A DNA stretch of 64,000 nt from assembly GCF_035083965.1 (NCBI RefSeq), contig NC_089726.1, forward strand, positions 17,241,501 to 17,305,500, given 5' to 3'. The notes beneath the pieces were generated by a model, which saw only the letters and a program-made list of their open reading frames with translations, did not search any database and was not told the origin of the DNA. The position numbers and the translations under genes were made by a program. This stretch comes from Branchiostoma lanceolatum. Taxonomy: Eukaryota; Chordata; Leptocardii; Amphioxiformes; Branchiostomatidae. How positions within the stretch are numbered: the stretch's first letter is position 1; each line of letters opens with the position of its first letter. Shown piece after piece: positions 1 to 10,174 of the stretch.

Positions 1-419
1 ATTCCCATTCACAAATTTTAACTCCCAATTTTAGTTTTTTACTATCTGTTCAGTTGTAAAACTCAATAGCCACCAAAATGGATTGTAATGACCTGCGCAA
101 AAGTGTGGTCACATTGATCATAAGTTATAATTTTTCATCTATTAAAACTATTTCTCAATATCAATCCATGTATTGCATGGCAAAAGGTAATTTTGTTACT
201 GAAATTATAGTACTAGATCAAAGAAAGGGGTGCATTGCATAAAATGAGCCATACAAAGCTTAAACTTGAATAATCCTCTTATTCTTTATGTTATGTTAAC
301 CCTTATCTTCACCCCAGACTATTTGCCAAAAAAAATTTTATTATTTTTTTCTTTCCCTGTCGCTCCAATTTTTTTGGGAAAAAATCCGAGAATCAACAAA
401 TAAAATTGATGTGGCCTTA
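1..419. repeat. Truncated copy of a TAAGGCCA-ended MITE
   Basis: The first ~90 bases match 63925-64000 at the other end of the window with a small indel. The right end, at about 380-419, reads as the inverse of the left end of the copy starting at 63850 (AAATTGATGTGGCCTTA against TAAGGCCACGCCAATTT). The window therefore opens inside one copy and closes inside another. No coding capacity is seen. Confidence 0.65.
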
Positions 420-736
420 GGTAAAAAAAAATGAAAATAGCTACAGTGACCTTTCTGTTTTTCTTATTTTTGTCATTGTTACATTTGAATGAAGTTCAGA
501 GGGGATTCCAAGAAAGGGGTAGTTGATATGTAATGGCTTGAGTAGTGATTTATGCAGCGTGTAATGATCCAATTTGCTGTATGGTTACAGTGTCAGATCA
601 AGTCACCAGTATACAGGACACTGGGTCTCCCTTTTAACAACATGTACATTCTAGTTACAATACATGTGGTATTAGGAAGACTTTATAACTTTGGTAACAA
701 CAATAACTTTCTATGCTAAGTCAAGGATGGAGGGTA
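420..736. other. No gene seen
   Basis: AT-rich sequence between the truncated MITE and the LINE tail. I see no exon, RNA gene or clear repeat boundary. Confidence 0.5.
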
Positions 737-1322
737 TCTGTATCTGTATAGGCGGTATAACCGCCCTTTGGCGTAACACACCAACTTCGCAGGCACGCGG
801 TGCGGCAGCAGCTGGTTATATTACACTGTACGGCCTGTCACACCAAACTTTTGCACATCTGACTGCAATCGTTCTTTGAAGCTATCTAGTGAGGGCGTTC
901 CTACAGCATCTGATGACAAGGAGTTCCATTCTACTATGGTTCTCGGGAAATACGGATTTTTGAACACATCAATCCTTGGCTTATAACTCTGGTACTTAAA
1001 GGCATGACTATTTCTTGTCCTTTTCTGGGCTGGTATTAGATAATTATCAGTCGGTACATCCACAAGTTTATTAGTCATTTTGTACATCATGCAAAGCCTG
1101 GATATTTTTGTTCTGTCTTCAAATTACTTCCGACTGTAGATCTGTTTTCATTTTAGTGACACTAGCACCCCTGTCATAGTTGTTCGTGCAGAACCTGGCA
1201 GCTTGGTTCTGCACCCTCTCCAGTTTATCCTTGTCTTTCTTTGTGTATGGATGGAGGGTGTTGTTTTTTGGTGTGTCTGTTTGTTTGTCTGTGTGTGTGT
1301 GTGTTTCCACACTTATTTCCAC
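737..1322 (-). mobile_element. 3' end of a CR1-like non-LTR retrotransposon (LINE), frameshifted
   Basis: Two minus-strand reading frames (1119-1322 and 821-1090) together resemble the C-terminal end of a LINE reverse transcriptase: a segment with KLERVQNQAARF, then one with YLIPAQKRTRNSH, then FPRTIVEWNSLS followed by PSLDSFKERL. These are typical of the post-thumb region of CR1/Jockey-type polymerases. The frames are not continuous, so the copy is a 5'-truncated, broken fossil. After the stop at 821 a short 3' UTR ends near 737 in a small hairpin (GGGCGGTTATACCGCC) followed by ATACAG repeats, which is how CR1-like LINEs often end. The family call is by eye; a reverse-transcriptase profile search would settle it. 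Confidence 0.8.
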
Positions 1323-2150
1323 ATGCCAGACATGTTGGGGACACTGACAGGAAGTTAGTTCAAAGGTCCCAGAAAGGTCCCAGAATACTTTATTTCAAAA
1401 GTTTTTTCTGTTTTTAGTTTCCTTCTATATATGTACACGTCTGTTGCCTTATGAGAGCCAGTAGGAAATTCAAAGACAGAAATAGCCAGAAATTCACAAT
1501 AAAGATAAATAAAACAAGAAATTCACAAAAAAAGCCCAAATATTTCAGAAAGGTATGAAATCTTTGGTATCTTGTTACAAGAGATCATCACCAGTACCAC
1601 AAGAAGGATCATCACGGCCAAATCAATAGTTTTCTGTGGGTGTCCCAAGAAGTGATACAGCGGAAAGCTACCGTAGTTTAGGCAGGGCTAATCTTACAGC
1701 CCACGCTATTTTTATGGCCGATATTCCGAGGTGCAGCGATGGATGGTAGGGACGCCTACGCAGTACAGCTGCAGAATTGGATGATGTCCCTGTGGACTGA
1801 CCGGGCATACAATGTCATCAGCTATCAGGGGTGGATCAGGAGGGGGTGTAAGGGGTTTATATGAAATTCATGGGGGCCTACATGGGGGGATGCAGTGAGA
1901 GAAATATAGCAATCATCAATGTAAATGCAGATGTACTTTTGAAAATTAGGTCATTATTGTTATGATTATTATCTGAAAATTTTTGCCCAAGAAACCTAAC
2001 ATACGGTGTTACATGTGAAATGTCACATAATAAGATAGGGGATTAATTGCATATCTTAAAGAATCATTTTACATTAAGTCATTTTTATCATCATTGGTAT
2101 TTTAAAGATCCTTGCTTAACGTAAGTTGTGATGTAACACAAATTTCACAT
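1323..2150. other. No gene seen
   Basis: No exon or recognisable element. A G-rich stretch lies near 1790-1880 and AT-rich sequence follows. Confidence 0.5.
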
Positions 2151-2154
2151 AATC

Positions 2155-2270
2155 AAAATAGTTGTGACGTAAAACAGTTCTAATGCAAGACTGTTGTGAC
2201 GTAAAAATCGGAAACAGAAACAAGATGGCGCCTGCGTGAGGTCAAAATCCAACATGGCGGCACACATGAA
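2155..2270 (+). promoter_or_regulatory. Promoter-like cluster: two CRE-like and two YY1-like sites
   Basis: TGACGTAA occurs twice (near 2164 and 2198), followed by AAGATGGCGCC (near 2222) and AACATGGCGGC (near 2251). CRE-like and YY1-like motifs close together are common at animal promoters. No downstream exon that joins to TBC1D25 could be recognised, so use as a promoter is only a suggestion. The 94-codon frame starting here has no familiar features. Confidence 0.25.
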
Positions 2271-2613
2271 TGCCTACGAAAACAAAACAGGATTTGAGTT
2301 TGACGTTCATCAAACCTGCAATAACTCAAACCAATTGTGTTTTGTTTATCCTATACCTATCCATACATCCTATCAGGCTTTCCTGTCTATTGTGTGTAAT
2401 TCTCTCACGGCATTAGTAATAGTAATGCAATTTTTTACCGCAGTTGCTGCCATTATATTAGTTTCGTCCAGATGGTTTCTTCTGATCCTGTTTGATAATC
2501 GCTGCATGAAATCCTGCTAAATAATCCTGTTTCTCGCTGCATCACATCCAAGGTTATAGGATTATACAGAATATTAAACGGACGTCCAGCCCAGGTGTAC
2601 ATGTATACTTCAT

Positions 2614-2951
2614 TTAAAGGCAACCAAAGCAATATTAGGGCCCAAAATATTGAAATAAAAAAATGCTGAGAAATATTTATGGTAGTAACATTTACTAACA
2701 CTATTCAGCACATTTAGGTGATAACTTCATACTTTGAGCAAAAACGTGCCGTACGATGATTCCCTTAGTTTCGCGAGCCTACAAAAACCCTGACGACGAT
2801 TTATAGTGAGTTCTTTCACATCACAACGACGTTGTATGATGCATGATGCATTGTGATGGTGTTGTTTGAACTTATCATGTTTAGAAATGACTAAATAAAT
2901 TGACTTCCAAAATCCAATTTTTGGCCCTAATATTGCTTGGGTTTCCTGTAA
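2614..2951. mobile_element. MITE with TTAA-AGGNAACC ends
   Basis: The left end TTAAAGGCAACCAAAGCAA and right end TTGCTTGGGTTTCC are inverted repeats that continue inward (AATATTAGGGCC / GGCCCTAATATT). Related copies lie at 28143-28270 and 46218-46580. TTAA at the boundary fits a piggyBac- or Kolobok-type target, but the right TTAA has decayed here. Confidence 0.7.
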
Positions 2952-3286
2952 TGTTGAGCTATGAAATGGTGAAATCCCTGACCAGTCCCCCATTACAGAT
3001 ACCAGTATCCCTAGCCTCCAATCTCTTTATAGTAATCAGGATGAGTGAGAATCCTTTCTCCCTGATGATATGTATATAGGCCTCCCCCTCCACGCCCACG
3101 CTCAGGTGAGGGCCTGAAAGGGTATTATCATACTCTTAATTCCATGCTGCCATTGGTGATGTCCATGGTTATGTCTGGTGAACAGTCATTGTTGAGGAAG
3201 AAAATCACATTCAAGTGGATAGTTTAGAGATTGAACCCTTTTGCATGTACATCCGGGTAATAAGAACCTGTTCTCCCAGTTCTTTC

Positions 3287-4366
3287 CTTAGGCCTAGGAA
3301 AAATGTTGTGTTTCCTGTTACGGTCCCGAAAAAATTAGGGTCGGTAGGTAGGGATTGCCTTTTTTTTTTTCTTTTTCTTTTTTTTTTACTGGTGACATCA
3401 AATGCACTGACTGTTGGCCTCAAAGTGCTTGGGCCAGCCTCCTAACCATTGCACTCAATTCTCATGTGGTTAAACATGCGCTGTCCGAAGGGGGGTGAAC
3501 AAAATCTAATAAAAGCACCCCCCGGAATAAAATTACCAATTGGAAAAGTGGCAGGTGAATTATTAAGAATATACATGTATAATAATCACTAAATACAATA
3601 ATCTATGTCATTGTCCAGTTGCTTTCTCACTGTCCCAACATTTTAACAACTTTCTTTGTTTATTCTATAATAATTGTTCCAAAGTTAATTTTTTTTTTGA
3701 AATCCCAGCTTAGTTAAGGGACTCAATCACCACTTGTGCAATTTTCAATGTTGCCAACAAAAATCAGCACTAGTACTAGCAACACTTCGCCCCATAGAAA
3801 TAAACGCATTCTCGCGATATTTAGCGTTAGTTTGTAAATCCATCATGGCGGCTGCAAAATATCGTCTTTCGACCGGGTGCCGCGCTCTCTTTCGGATGGA
3901 TTTTTGCGTTTCAGGCAGAATAAAACAAGTTGACTATGGATGCAAACGAATGAAAAAGTATCGGTAACTTTATTAACTTGTTTGTTTGGGGGTCGATGTC
4001 TGGTTTTTGATTGAAAATTTACGAAAGTGAGAGTGTGTGTGTGCACGTGTGTGACGTTAGAAGAGTAGAGCTTCCTTGGTCCAAATTTTCTACTTCGTGC
4101 AAATAATTACCGCAAATCGAGTTCTCAGGCCCGAAATTTAGGTAGCGTACTGCGTAATCTGGGTTTAGAAATAACTTGCTCCGATCAAAATATCGTTGCG
4201 CTGCACAACTGCGTAAGCGGGTATTTCGCACGCTGTTTTTCATCACTCAAGTTCAGAAATTATTTTTCCCAGCGACCGATACCCAAAAAAAAAGGCTAGG
4301 GTCGGGGGGTTTTGCTAGGGTCGGTCGGGTAACCGGAAACACAACATTTTTTTTCCTAGGCCTTAG
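3287..4366. mobile_element. 1.08-kb element with inverted ends (AGGCCTAGGAAAAA)
   Basis: The left end, from 3287, reads TTAGGCCTAGGAAAAATG then TTGTGTTTCC. The right end reads the inverse, finishing CCTAGGCCTTAG at 4365. The arms are about 40 bp with small differences. Inside is a short plus-strand frame starting ATGGCGGCTGC at 3845 and ending at a possible donor after 3962. It has no recognised homology. No clear target-site duplication was seen. Confidence 0.55.
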
Positions 4367-4380
4367 TCACTGACGTCTGA

Positions 4381-4960
4381 CTGTTTCAAAATTTTATCCA
4401 GTTATTTTTGGCACATTTTACAAATAGCCTGGCTGGCACAGGTTCATGTCTTTGAGTGACTTTTCAGAAGCATAAACCTAACCATTATAACTAACATCCA
4501 TATTACATTTCATCCCTACTGTCTTAGTTTTACATGTGGTTGTTGATTTTGCAAGTCTGTGAATGTTGTCGCTAGTATGTCATGTAAAGTTTCAACTGTA
4601 TCTCAAGCCAGCAATGATTTGATGAATGCGCTGGGAAGTACATGGCAGTTAGAATATATGTCTTGTGCAGAGAAAGAACAATTTTCTTTCAGTCTCAGGC
4701 AGATGGTCAGGAAGAGAATTAACTTGGCAAACGTCATTACATCATTCCAAATTGGATTCAGTTGGAAACAGTTGACTCAAATTGCCCTGACATAAGGGCT
4801 ATTCTATTATATGAACACAGCAGTTTGGTAGTAACCACACAATTTCTTGGCTGGTTCCAAATCGCTGAAACTTCAGCAATTAAAGATTTTTATAGATCAT
4901 AGATTATGACCAACAAAGGTAAAACGTTTAGAAAGAAAACTGCTGATATTGTGTTGGAAA
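4381..4960. other. No gene seen
   Basis: No recognised element or exon between the 1.08-kb inverted-repeat element and the interrupted SINE. Confidence 0.5.
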
Positions 4961-4974
4961 TGATGCAGTGTGGT

Positions 4975-6045
4975 TTATATGAAAATTAAGTTGACCAGAT
5001 GGCATGTCTTTCTGTTGCATGTCCCAATGGTGCAAGTGGTAGAGTAATCCTGCCGTTTTGCCATATTGATGGAATTTGGTGGATCCGTGGACTGGGGTCT
5101 GATTCCAGGGTCGGCCCCAGCTCGGACATGTTGTGAGGGGTTGCATTCATCATTTTGGATGGTGACATAAAGCCAGCAGCCCTGTATATGAGGGAGTTTC
5201 AGGTGTCAAAATCTCTGCAACTAAAAGTACCCAACATACATATCAACTAGAATGGCAACATTTTTGGGAAAATGCAGGATATTCCCCTCCCATTACCTAC
5301 GCCTCAAATATGACATCCTTAGCATTGGCTGTAAGGGTATTATGAAGTTTCTGCATGAATTATGCAAAGGAGGCCGGCATTAGGATAATTTATGGTCAGG
5401 TGTGTTCACCTTTCCTAAAGGTACCTACATCTCAAATATGACATCCATAGCTTTTGTGGTAAGGGATATGCATATATCATGCATAAGGCCTTCATTAACA
5501 TAATTTATGGCCATGTTTTCTGACCTTTCCTAAAGGTACCTACATCTTAAAGATGACATCCGCAGCTATTACGGTAAGGGAAATACAAGTTTATGCATAA
5601 ATTATGCCAATGAGGTCCTCATTAGCATAATTTATATACAGGTGTGGTCACCTTTCCTGAAGGTACCTACATCTCAAATATGACATCTGCAGCTTTTACG
5701 GTAAGGGAAATACAAGTTTATGCATAGATTATGCAAATTAGGTCCTCATTAGCATAATTTATTGTCAGGTGTATTCACCTTTCCTATAGGTACCTACATC
5801 TCAAATATAACATTCGTACATTGTAACATAAGGTACATATAACTTTCTGCAATATCATTAGTAGAGCTACCACCGCACATCTACTTGGTTTTTGGCAGAA
5901 GAAGAAAGAAGAAGAAGAAGAACAGGCAAGCAAAAACAGTATATCCCCCTTCCCACTGGAAGGGGAATATAATTAGAGTATGGGTGACCTGATGTGCTTG
6001 GCTGAAAATGTGTGCCGTAGCAAAACTTTTTACCTTATACTTTGT
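4975..6045 (+). mobile_element. SINE copy split by a tandem-repeat insertion
   Basis: 4975-5253 and 5975-6045 together match the SINE at 54365-54650: in order, a tRNA-like B-box region, a TAAAGCC...GGCCCTG block, a block related to ACGTAAAAGAACCCAGCACA, then GTGCTTGGCTGAAAA and ACCTTATACTT. The two halves are separated by the array at 5254-5974. The right half runs up to the splice acceptor of the TBC1D25 exon at 6068, so the pyrimidine tract of that acceptor lies on or next to the SINE tail. Confidence 0.6.
5254..5974. repeat. Tandem array of ~118-bp AT-rich units nested in a SINE
   Basis: About five units, each with a GGTACCTACATCTCAAATA block, a GTAAGGG block, ATGCAAATTAGGTCCTCATT, GCATAATTTAT and CACCTTTCCT. 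The array ends in a GAA-rich microsatellite (about 5900-5923) and an inverted pair, ATCCCCCTTCC / GGAAGGGGAATAT. Related units occur at about 18970-19520. Confidence 0.7.
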
Positions 6046-6067
6046 TTTTCCTGTGTGTTTTCTGCAG

Positions 6068-6216
6068 TGACTTCACCATCAGCTACCTATCCCATGATTC
6101 TGAGGGGCAGGAGGTGTGGCTGTCGCTGCTGTCCGACTGGGACCTGGACGCCGCGTTCATCTCGTCCTCGCACCCGTACCTCCGCCTCCGGGTGGACGCT
6201 CGCCCGTTCGAAGATG
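6068..6216 (+). CDS. TBC1D25: TBC1D25 exon encoding the end of the PB1-like region
   Basis: The acceptor is TTTTCTGCAG, ending at 6067; the donor is G/GTGAGAA after 6216. The exon carries one base of a split codon, 49 full codons and one base. The encoded DFTISYLSHDSEGQEVWLSL is very close to the same stretch of vertebrate TBC1D25 as I remember it. A degenerate copy of its 3' end lies at 6387-6431. Confidence 0.92.
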
Positions 6217-9200
6217 GTGAGAACACAAACTCATCTACATTCGTGAAGCAGCATATGTAATTACAAGTACTGTAGCGTGGTAGAACACAAACTCATTTAC
6301 ATACGTGAAACAGCATAGAGATCTAATTACAAGTACAAGTAAAACTCATTCGTACTTGTTATACTGTAAATCTTGAAACTTTTGTGGTTGACGCTCGCCT
6401 GTTCGAGGATGGCGAGAACACAAACTCTACGCCAAAAGACAGTTACTCAAGCAACTGGATACAATTTTGAAACAGACGTTTCAGACAGCATTCGCTATCT
6501 TGACTGTTTCAAAATTCTATCCAGTTGCTTGAGTAACTGTCTTTTGGCGTCTTATTACCTGGATGTCTAACCTTCATCAACGTATCACAAACTCTTCATT
6601 CTACACAGCTTAATTTAATTACAAGTACAAGTACAAACTCATTCATATTTGTTTTACTGTAAATTTGGAAACTTTTGTGGTGGTTTTATTTTCCTGGTTC
6701 TCGCATTGACTTCATCACCATGAATTCACGGTGAACATGCATTTCTGATGTATCACTACTGTACTACAGAATTGTTTTAAACCTGATTTTACAAAACAGC
6801 AAAAACTTTTCCCCTCTACCGTGAAATAGAACCACTGCAAAAGTACATGAATTTACAGTACAGTTTATGTAGTTACAAGTAATGTGGTGGCGGTAAAAGG
6901 GAGGGATAACAAAGTGATGGCATCAGTCCAAGAGATCCTAGAAGGGTAGATTTTGATTTGAGTGGCCTCAGAATCCTTAATTATGTCTGCTCAGCTTTTG
7001 CACAGAAGCCAAGGCTAAAATTACCTGTAGAGAAAGGTGACATAATTTGAGTCATGGATACAGTTAAGCCCTACTTGATATTTTCGAACTTGAAATAATA
7101 TTAAACGATCTTAGATAAATCTAAAGCCAAGTTGCTTCAGCTAACTTTTGGCCAAATTTAAGGAATGTCTGTTTGTGTGCTTTGCTTTGCTGAAGAATGT
7201 TATGTTGGTAATGGTTCTCCATACATGGAAATGACAAAGTTGCAAACTACAGTTTTAGCATGGCTATGGCTTGTGTTGCCTTGTAATTTGGGTGTTAAAA
7301 GCTAGTTCATGGTTTGAACTGCTCATGTGCAGTGTGATGCATTGTGAGTAATATGCCAAAGTTGAAGGCTTCCATTCTTTATGAATTGACAGGAGCCTGT
7401 AACGTTGACATATTACCCACAAAGCATCATATTACACATGGACAGTTCAAACTGTGAAGTATGGTAGCGTATTATTTGCTTGAACATTACTTTGCCATGG
7501 CGTTTACCCCACTACAACCCGGACCTCCCTCTTTGCTTTTCGTTTGGGTTATGTGTTTACGTGCATGTCGCTTCCCGCTGTAACCACGCACACCGTCGTT
7601 TTCCCCCGACAGGCCCGATGCCCAATAACATGAAAGTGAGGCTGAAGCGACGGTTTTCCTTGATGCCCAAGTCCAAACCATCCATTGTTGAGTTCACAGG
7701 GCACAAAGGTAGAAACCTGCAAGTCCCTCCACAACTCAAGGTGGTTTTTGGTGGAGGGTTAAATCATTTCATAGACTAGCCACAACTAACACAAATTGGA
7801 CATAAATTTTCTTAGTCATCATTTGCAGATATTTCATTGCTGTATGGTGATATTGCAATAGAAATATCTGCAAATTTTGCAGTGCAGTGTTGCTTGCTTG
7901 TCAACAAACATGTAATGAGTGTAAATAAACTTTTTTTACTCACTTGGTGGTTAACCGTTAATGCAGAACATCTAATCTAGTATGTAGGTTTAAGCATTCA
8001 CTAACTATCACAATTTTAATCAATGAAAATTGATTGTAGACAGTATTGATATTCTGTACAAATAAAAAGTTGTTCTGAAAGTCACACATCACGATTTGGG
8101 ATGACCGATCCCATAGCCCCACCCACCTCTGTCAAAATGAAGAATTGCAAAATACAAACAAAAATGCAAATATTTTTTGGTCAAATGACTACTGAAATTT
8201 GGTATAAACACCCTCAGGGCTCGATGTTTTATTTTTATTTTCTGACGGCTACAGGATATTGGTGGTAAGTCACAAAGGAATAGCACCTTGAACTTTGAGA
8301 AAATATCATACCTGAAAAAAAGTTAGTACCTACAGAAATATCTAGATGCACCAGAGCACCCACAGTCAAAAATTAGGTGCACAGGTCTGTGTGTATTCAA
8401 AAGTGCATAATGCATCCAGGATTTTAAGCCCCGGCCCCACAGTAATAGTTGCAATGATATTGTTTAGAGTAAAACAATAGTGCAACAGCTGACTTATCCC
8501 CTGGTTATTATTTGTTTTCCAGTCCTGGATGACTGGGACATCATTTCATCTAAGGATACCCCGGAACCCCTACCCCACCCCGTGGTCCCCAACGTTCCCA
8601 ACAACCGGCAGAAGCCGCAGGCCGCGCCGCTCCGCCGCTCGCTCTTCAGCTCTGTCCAGACCACGCTCACGCGCATGACGCAAGTTCTGTCCTTCAACGA
8701 CACCAAGGAAGAGGAAGACGAGAAGCCGATGAAACCGGCTCTTTCCGACACGGAATTCCACTCCTTCCTGGATGAGTCGGGCCGGTTGATTCGCCCGGAG
8801 GACTTGAGACTGAGAATATACCACGGCGGAGTGGACCCGGCGCTGCGCAAAGTCGTGTGGAGACACCTCCTGAACGTGTACCCCGCGGGAATGGGCGGGA
8901 AGGAGAGGATGGATTACATGAAACGGAAAGCAAACGAGTACCTCAAGCTGAAGGCCAAGTTCTTGGCCCAGGACACGGAAGAAGCGCAGTTTGTGAAAAA
9001 CATGGTCAAAAAGGACGTGCTGAGAACTGACCGCACGTTGGACTTCTTCGCCGTGCCGGACGACCACCCCAACATCACGGCTCTTTCTAACATCCTGACG
9101 ACGTTCGCTCTGACCCACCCCGACGTCTCCTACTGTCAGGGCATGAGCGACTTCGCGTCCCCGCTCTTGGTGACCATGCGCGACGAGGCCCAGGCGTACG

Positions 9201-10174
9201 TCTGCTTCTGCGCGCTGATGAACCGCATCAAACCCAACTTCATGCTCGACGGGGAAGCCATGACCCACAAGTTCCAGCACCTCACGGAGCTCATGCACTG
9301 CGTCGCCCCAGAGTTCACGGAATACCTGTACAAGCAGCAGGCCGAGGACCTGTTCTTCTGCTACCGTTGGATGCTCCTGGAACTGAAGAGGGAGTTTGCC
9401 TACTATGACGCTCTGAGAATGTTGGAGGTGATGTGGAGCTCCCTGCCGCCCAGCCCCCCACAGAAGGACCTGGAACTGATCGACAACGTGGCGCTGATGG
9501 CCAACCTCTCCATCGCCAGGTACCCCTACAACGAGGCCGACAGGCGACAGAAAGGTCGAAGGTCGTCAAGCTCATCCAATCAGAGCATCAGTCCGAAGTC
9601 ACGTGACCACAGAATGTCCAATAGGAGAGGTCGTCGGAGGACGTCGTCGTCCGCCTCCGACAAGGAGGACGGGAACCACAACAGCATGGTGGACGGGCGC
9701 GGGAGTCGGTTGCCGTCAAAGGACGCGGAGCCAAAATCCACCAAGAGAACAACGCAACAGATAACCCACGGTAGCTCCTCCTCAACTCATAGCAATGGCA
9801 AGAGTTCTCTGGTTCCCAACGGGCCCAAAGCAGCCATACCTAACGGTGAACTTCCCAGCCCCGCCCGCAGCCCCATGGTGTTCAAGAAACAGCTGAACGG
9901 CCTGTCCATGTCGTCCCTCCCACCCCCGGACAAGTTTGGGTACGGGAACCCCTTCATGTTGTTCCTGTGCCTGACCATCCTCCTGCAGCATCAGGACATC
10001 GTCATGCGGGAACAGATGGACTACAACGACATCGCCATGCACTTCGACAAGCACGTGCGCAAGCACAACGTCAACAAGGTGCTGAACAAAGCACGGACTC
10101 TGTTCGCCGAGTACTTAAAGGCACAGCTACAGAAATCTGCGTCAAGTAACGGCAGTGGACCTAACCAGTGTTAG
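6068..10174 (+). CDS. TBC1D25: TBC1D25 (OATL1), Rab GTPase-activating protein, 3' exons; 5' exons not found
   Basis: Exons 6068-6216, 7613-7708 (possible cassette) and 8523-10174 join in phase (2, 1, 1) into about 631 residues. The first exon encodes the end of the PB1-like N-terminal region (SDWDLDAAF, PYLRLRVDARPFED). The last exon carries an LC3-interacting motif WDII (8534-8545) after two Asp, then the TBC domain. That domain has the arginine finger in VLRTDR (Arg codon 9032-9034) and the glutamine finger YCQG (9131-9142), so the GAP site looks intact. A Ser/Arg-rich disordered insert (about 9550-9890) splits the domain, and GNPFMLFLCLTILL resumes it, as in vertebrate TBC1D25. Known role: a GAP for RAB33B, recruited to autophagosomes by LC3 family proteins. 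The upstream exon(s) for the start of the PB1 fold were not recognised and may lie left of the window. Confidence 0.93.
6387..6860 (+). repeat. Tandem duplication of the TBC1D25 exon end, with a hairpin element inside
   Basis: 6387-6431 repeats the last ~25 bases of the preceding exon plus the first intron bases (GACGCTCGCC, TTCGA, GATGG then GAGAACACAAACTC), but the donor GT has become GC. Further copies of flanking intron blocks (AATTACAAGTACAAGTA) follow. A hairpin element (6429-6589) sits inside: GACAGTTACTCAAGCAACTG at about 6438 is inverted at about 6520. It is flanked by CACAAACTCT on both sides, a candidate 10-bp target duplication. After 6600 a decayed MITE with GTGGTGGTTTTATTTTC is visible. 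Confidence 0.6.
6861..7612 (+). other. TBC1D25 intron with a 160-bp MITE at 7305-7462
   Basis: Intron sequence. The MITE has inverted ends (GTTCATGGTTTGAACTG near 7305, CAGTTCAAACTGTG near 7443) and an internal TGTGATGCATTGTG block. A second copy lies at 35945-36108 in the PIERCE gene. Confidence 0.6.
7613..7708 (+). CDS. TBC1D25: Candidate 96-nt phase-1/1 exon of TBC1D25
   Basis: A strong acceptor (GTTTTCCCCCGACAG, ending 7612) and a donor (AAAG/GTAGAA after 7708) bound 96 bases open in the frame needed to join 6216 to 8523. The encoded 32 residues begin GPMPNNMKVRLKRRFSLMPK and are basic. Being divisible by three, the exon can be included or skipped without a frameshift, placing a basic segment just before the LC3-interacting motif. 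Human TBC1D25 has nothing similar here that I recall. Support is from splice signals, frame and base composition only. Confidence 0.6.
7709..8522 (+). other. TBC1D25 intron with a MITE end
   Basis: No exon. About 8095-8180 matches the end of a dispersed MITE (TATAGCCC, CACCTC, GTCAAAATGAAGAA) with copies at about 22928, 24053, 36858, 47785 and 48698. 8348-8420 resembles 53155-53225. Confidence 0.5.
8523..10174 (+). CDS. TBC1D25: TBC1D25 terminal coding exon with the TBC GAP domain
   Basis: The exon begins after TTGTTTTCCAG and ends at TAG 10172-10174: 549 codons plus the split first codon. The methionine at 8480 lies in the intron and is not the start. GC content is clearly higher than in the flanks, as expected of coding sequence. 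Confidence 0.95.

Noticed and set aside
2236-2520. 94-codon frame after the promoter-like cluster
   Set aside because: No recognisable homology, a low-complexity hydrophobic end and no donor that fits the TBC1D25 exon.
7480-7612. Extension of the cassette exon upstream to 7480
   Set aside because: A pyrimidine-rich stretch and AG at 7611-7612 mark this part as intron.
8570-9298. 242-codon minus-strand frame
   Set aside because: It is antisense to the GC-rich TBC1D25 terminal exon, whose plus-strand product clearly matches the family.
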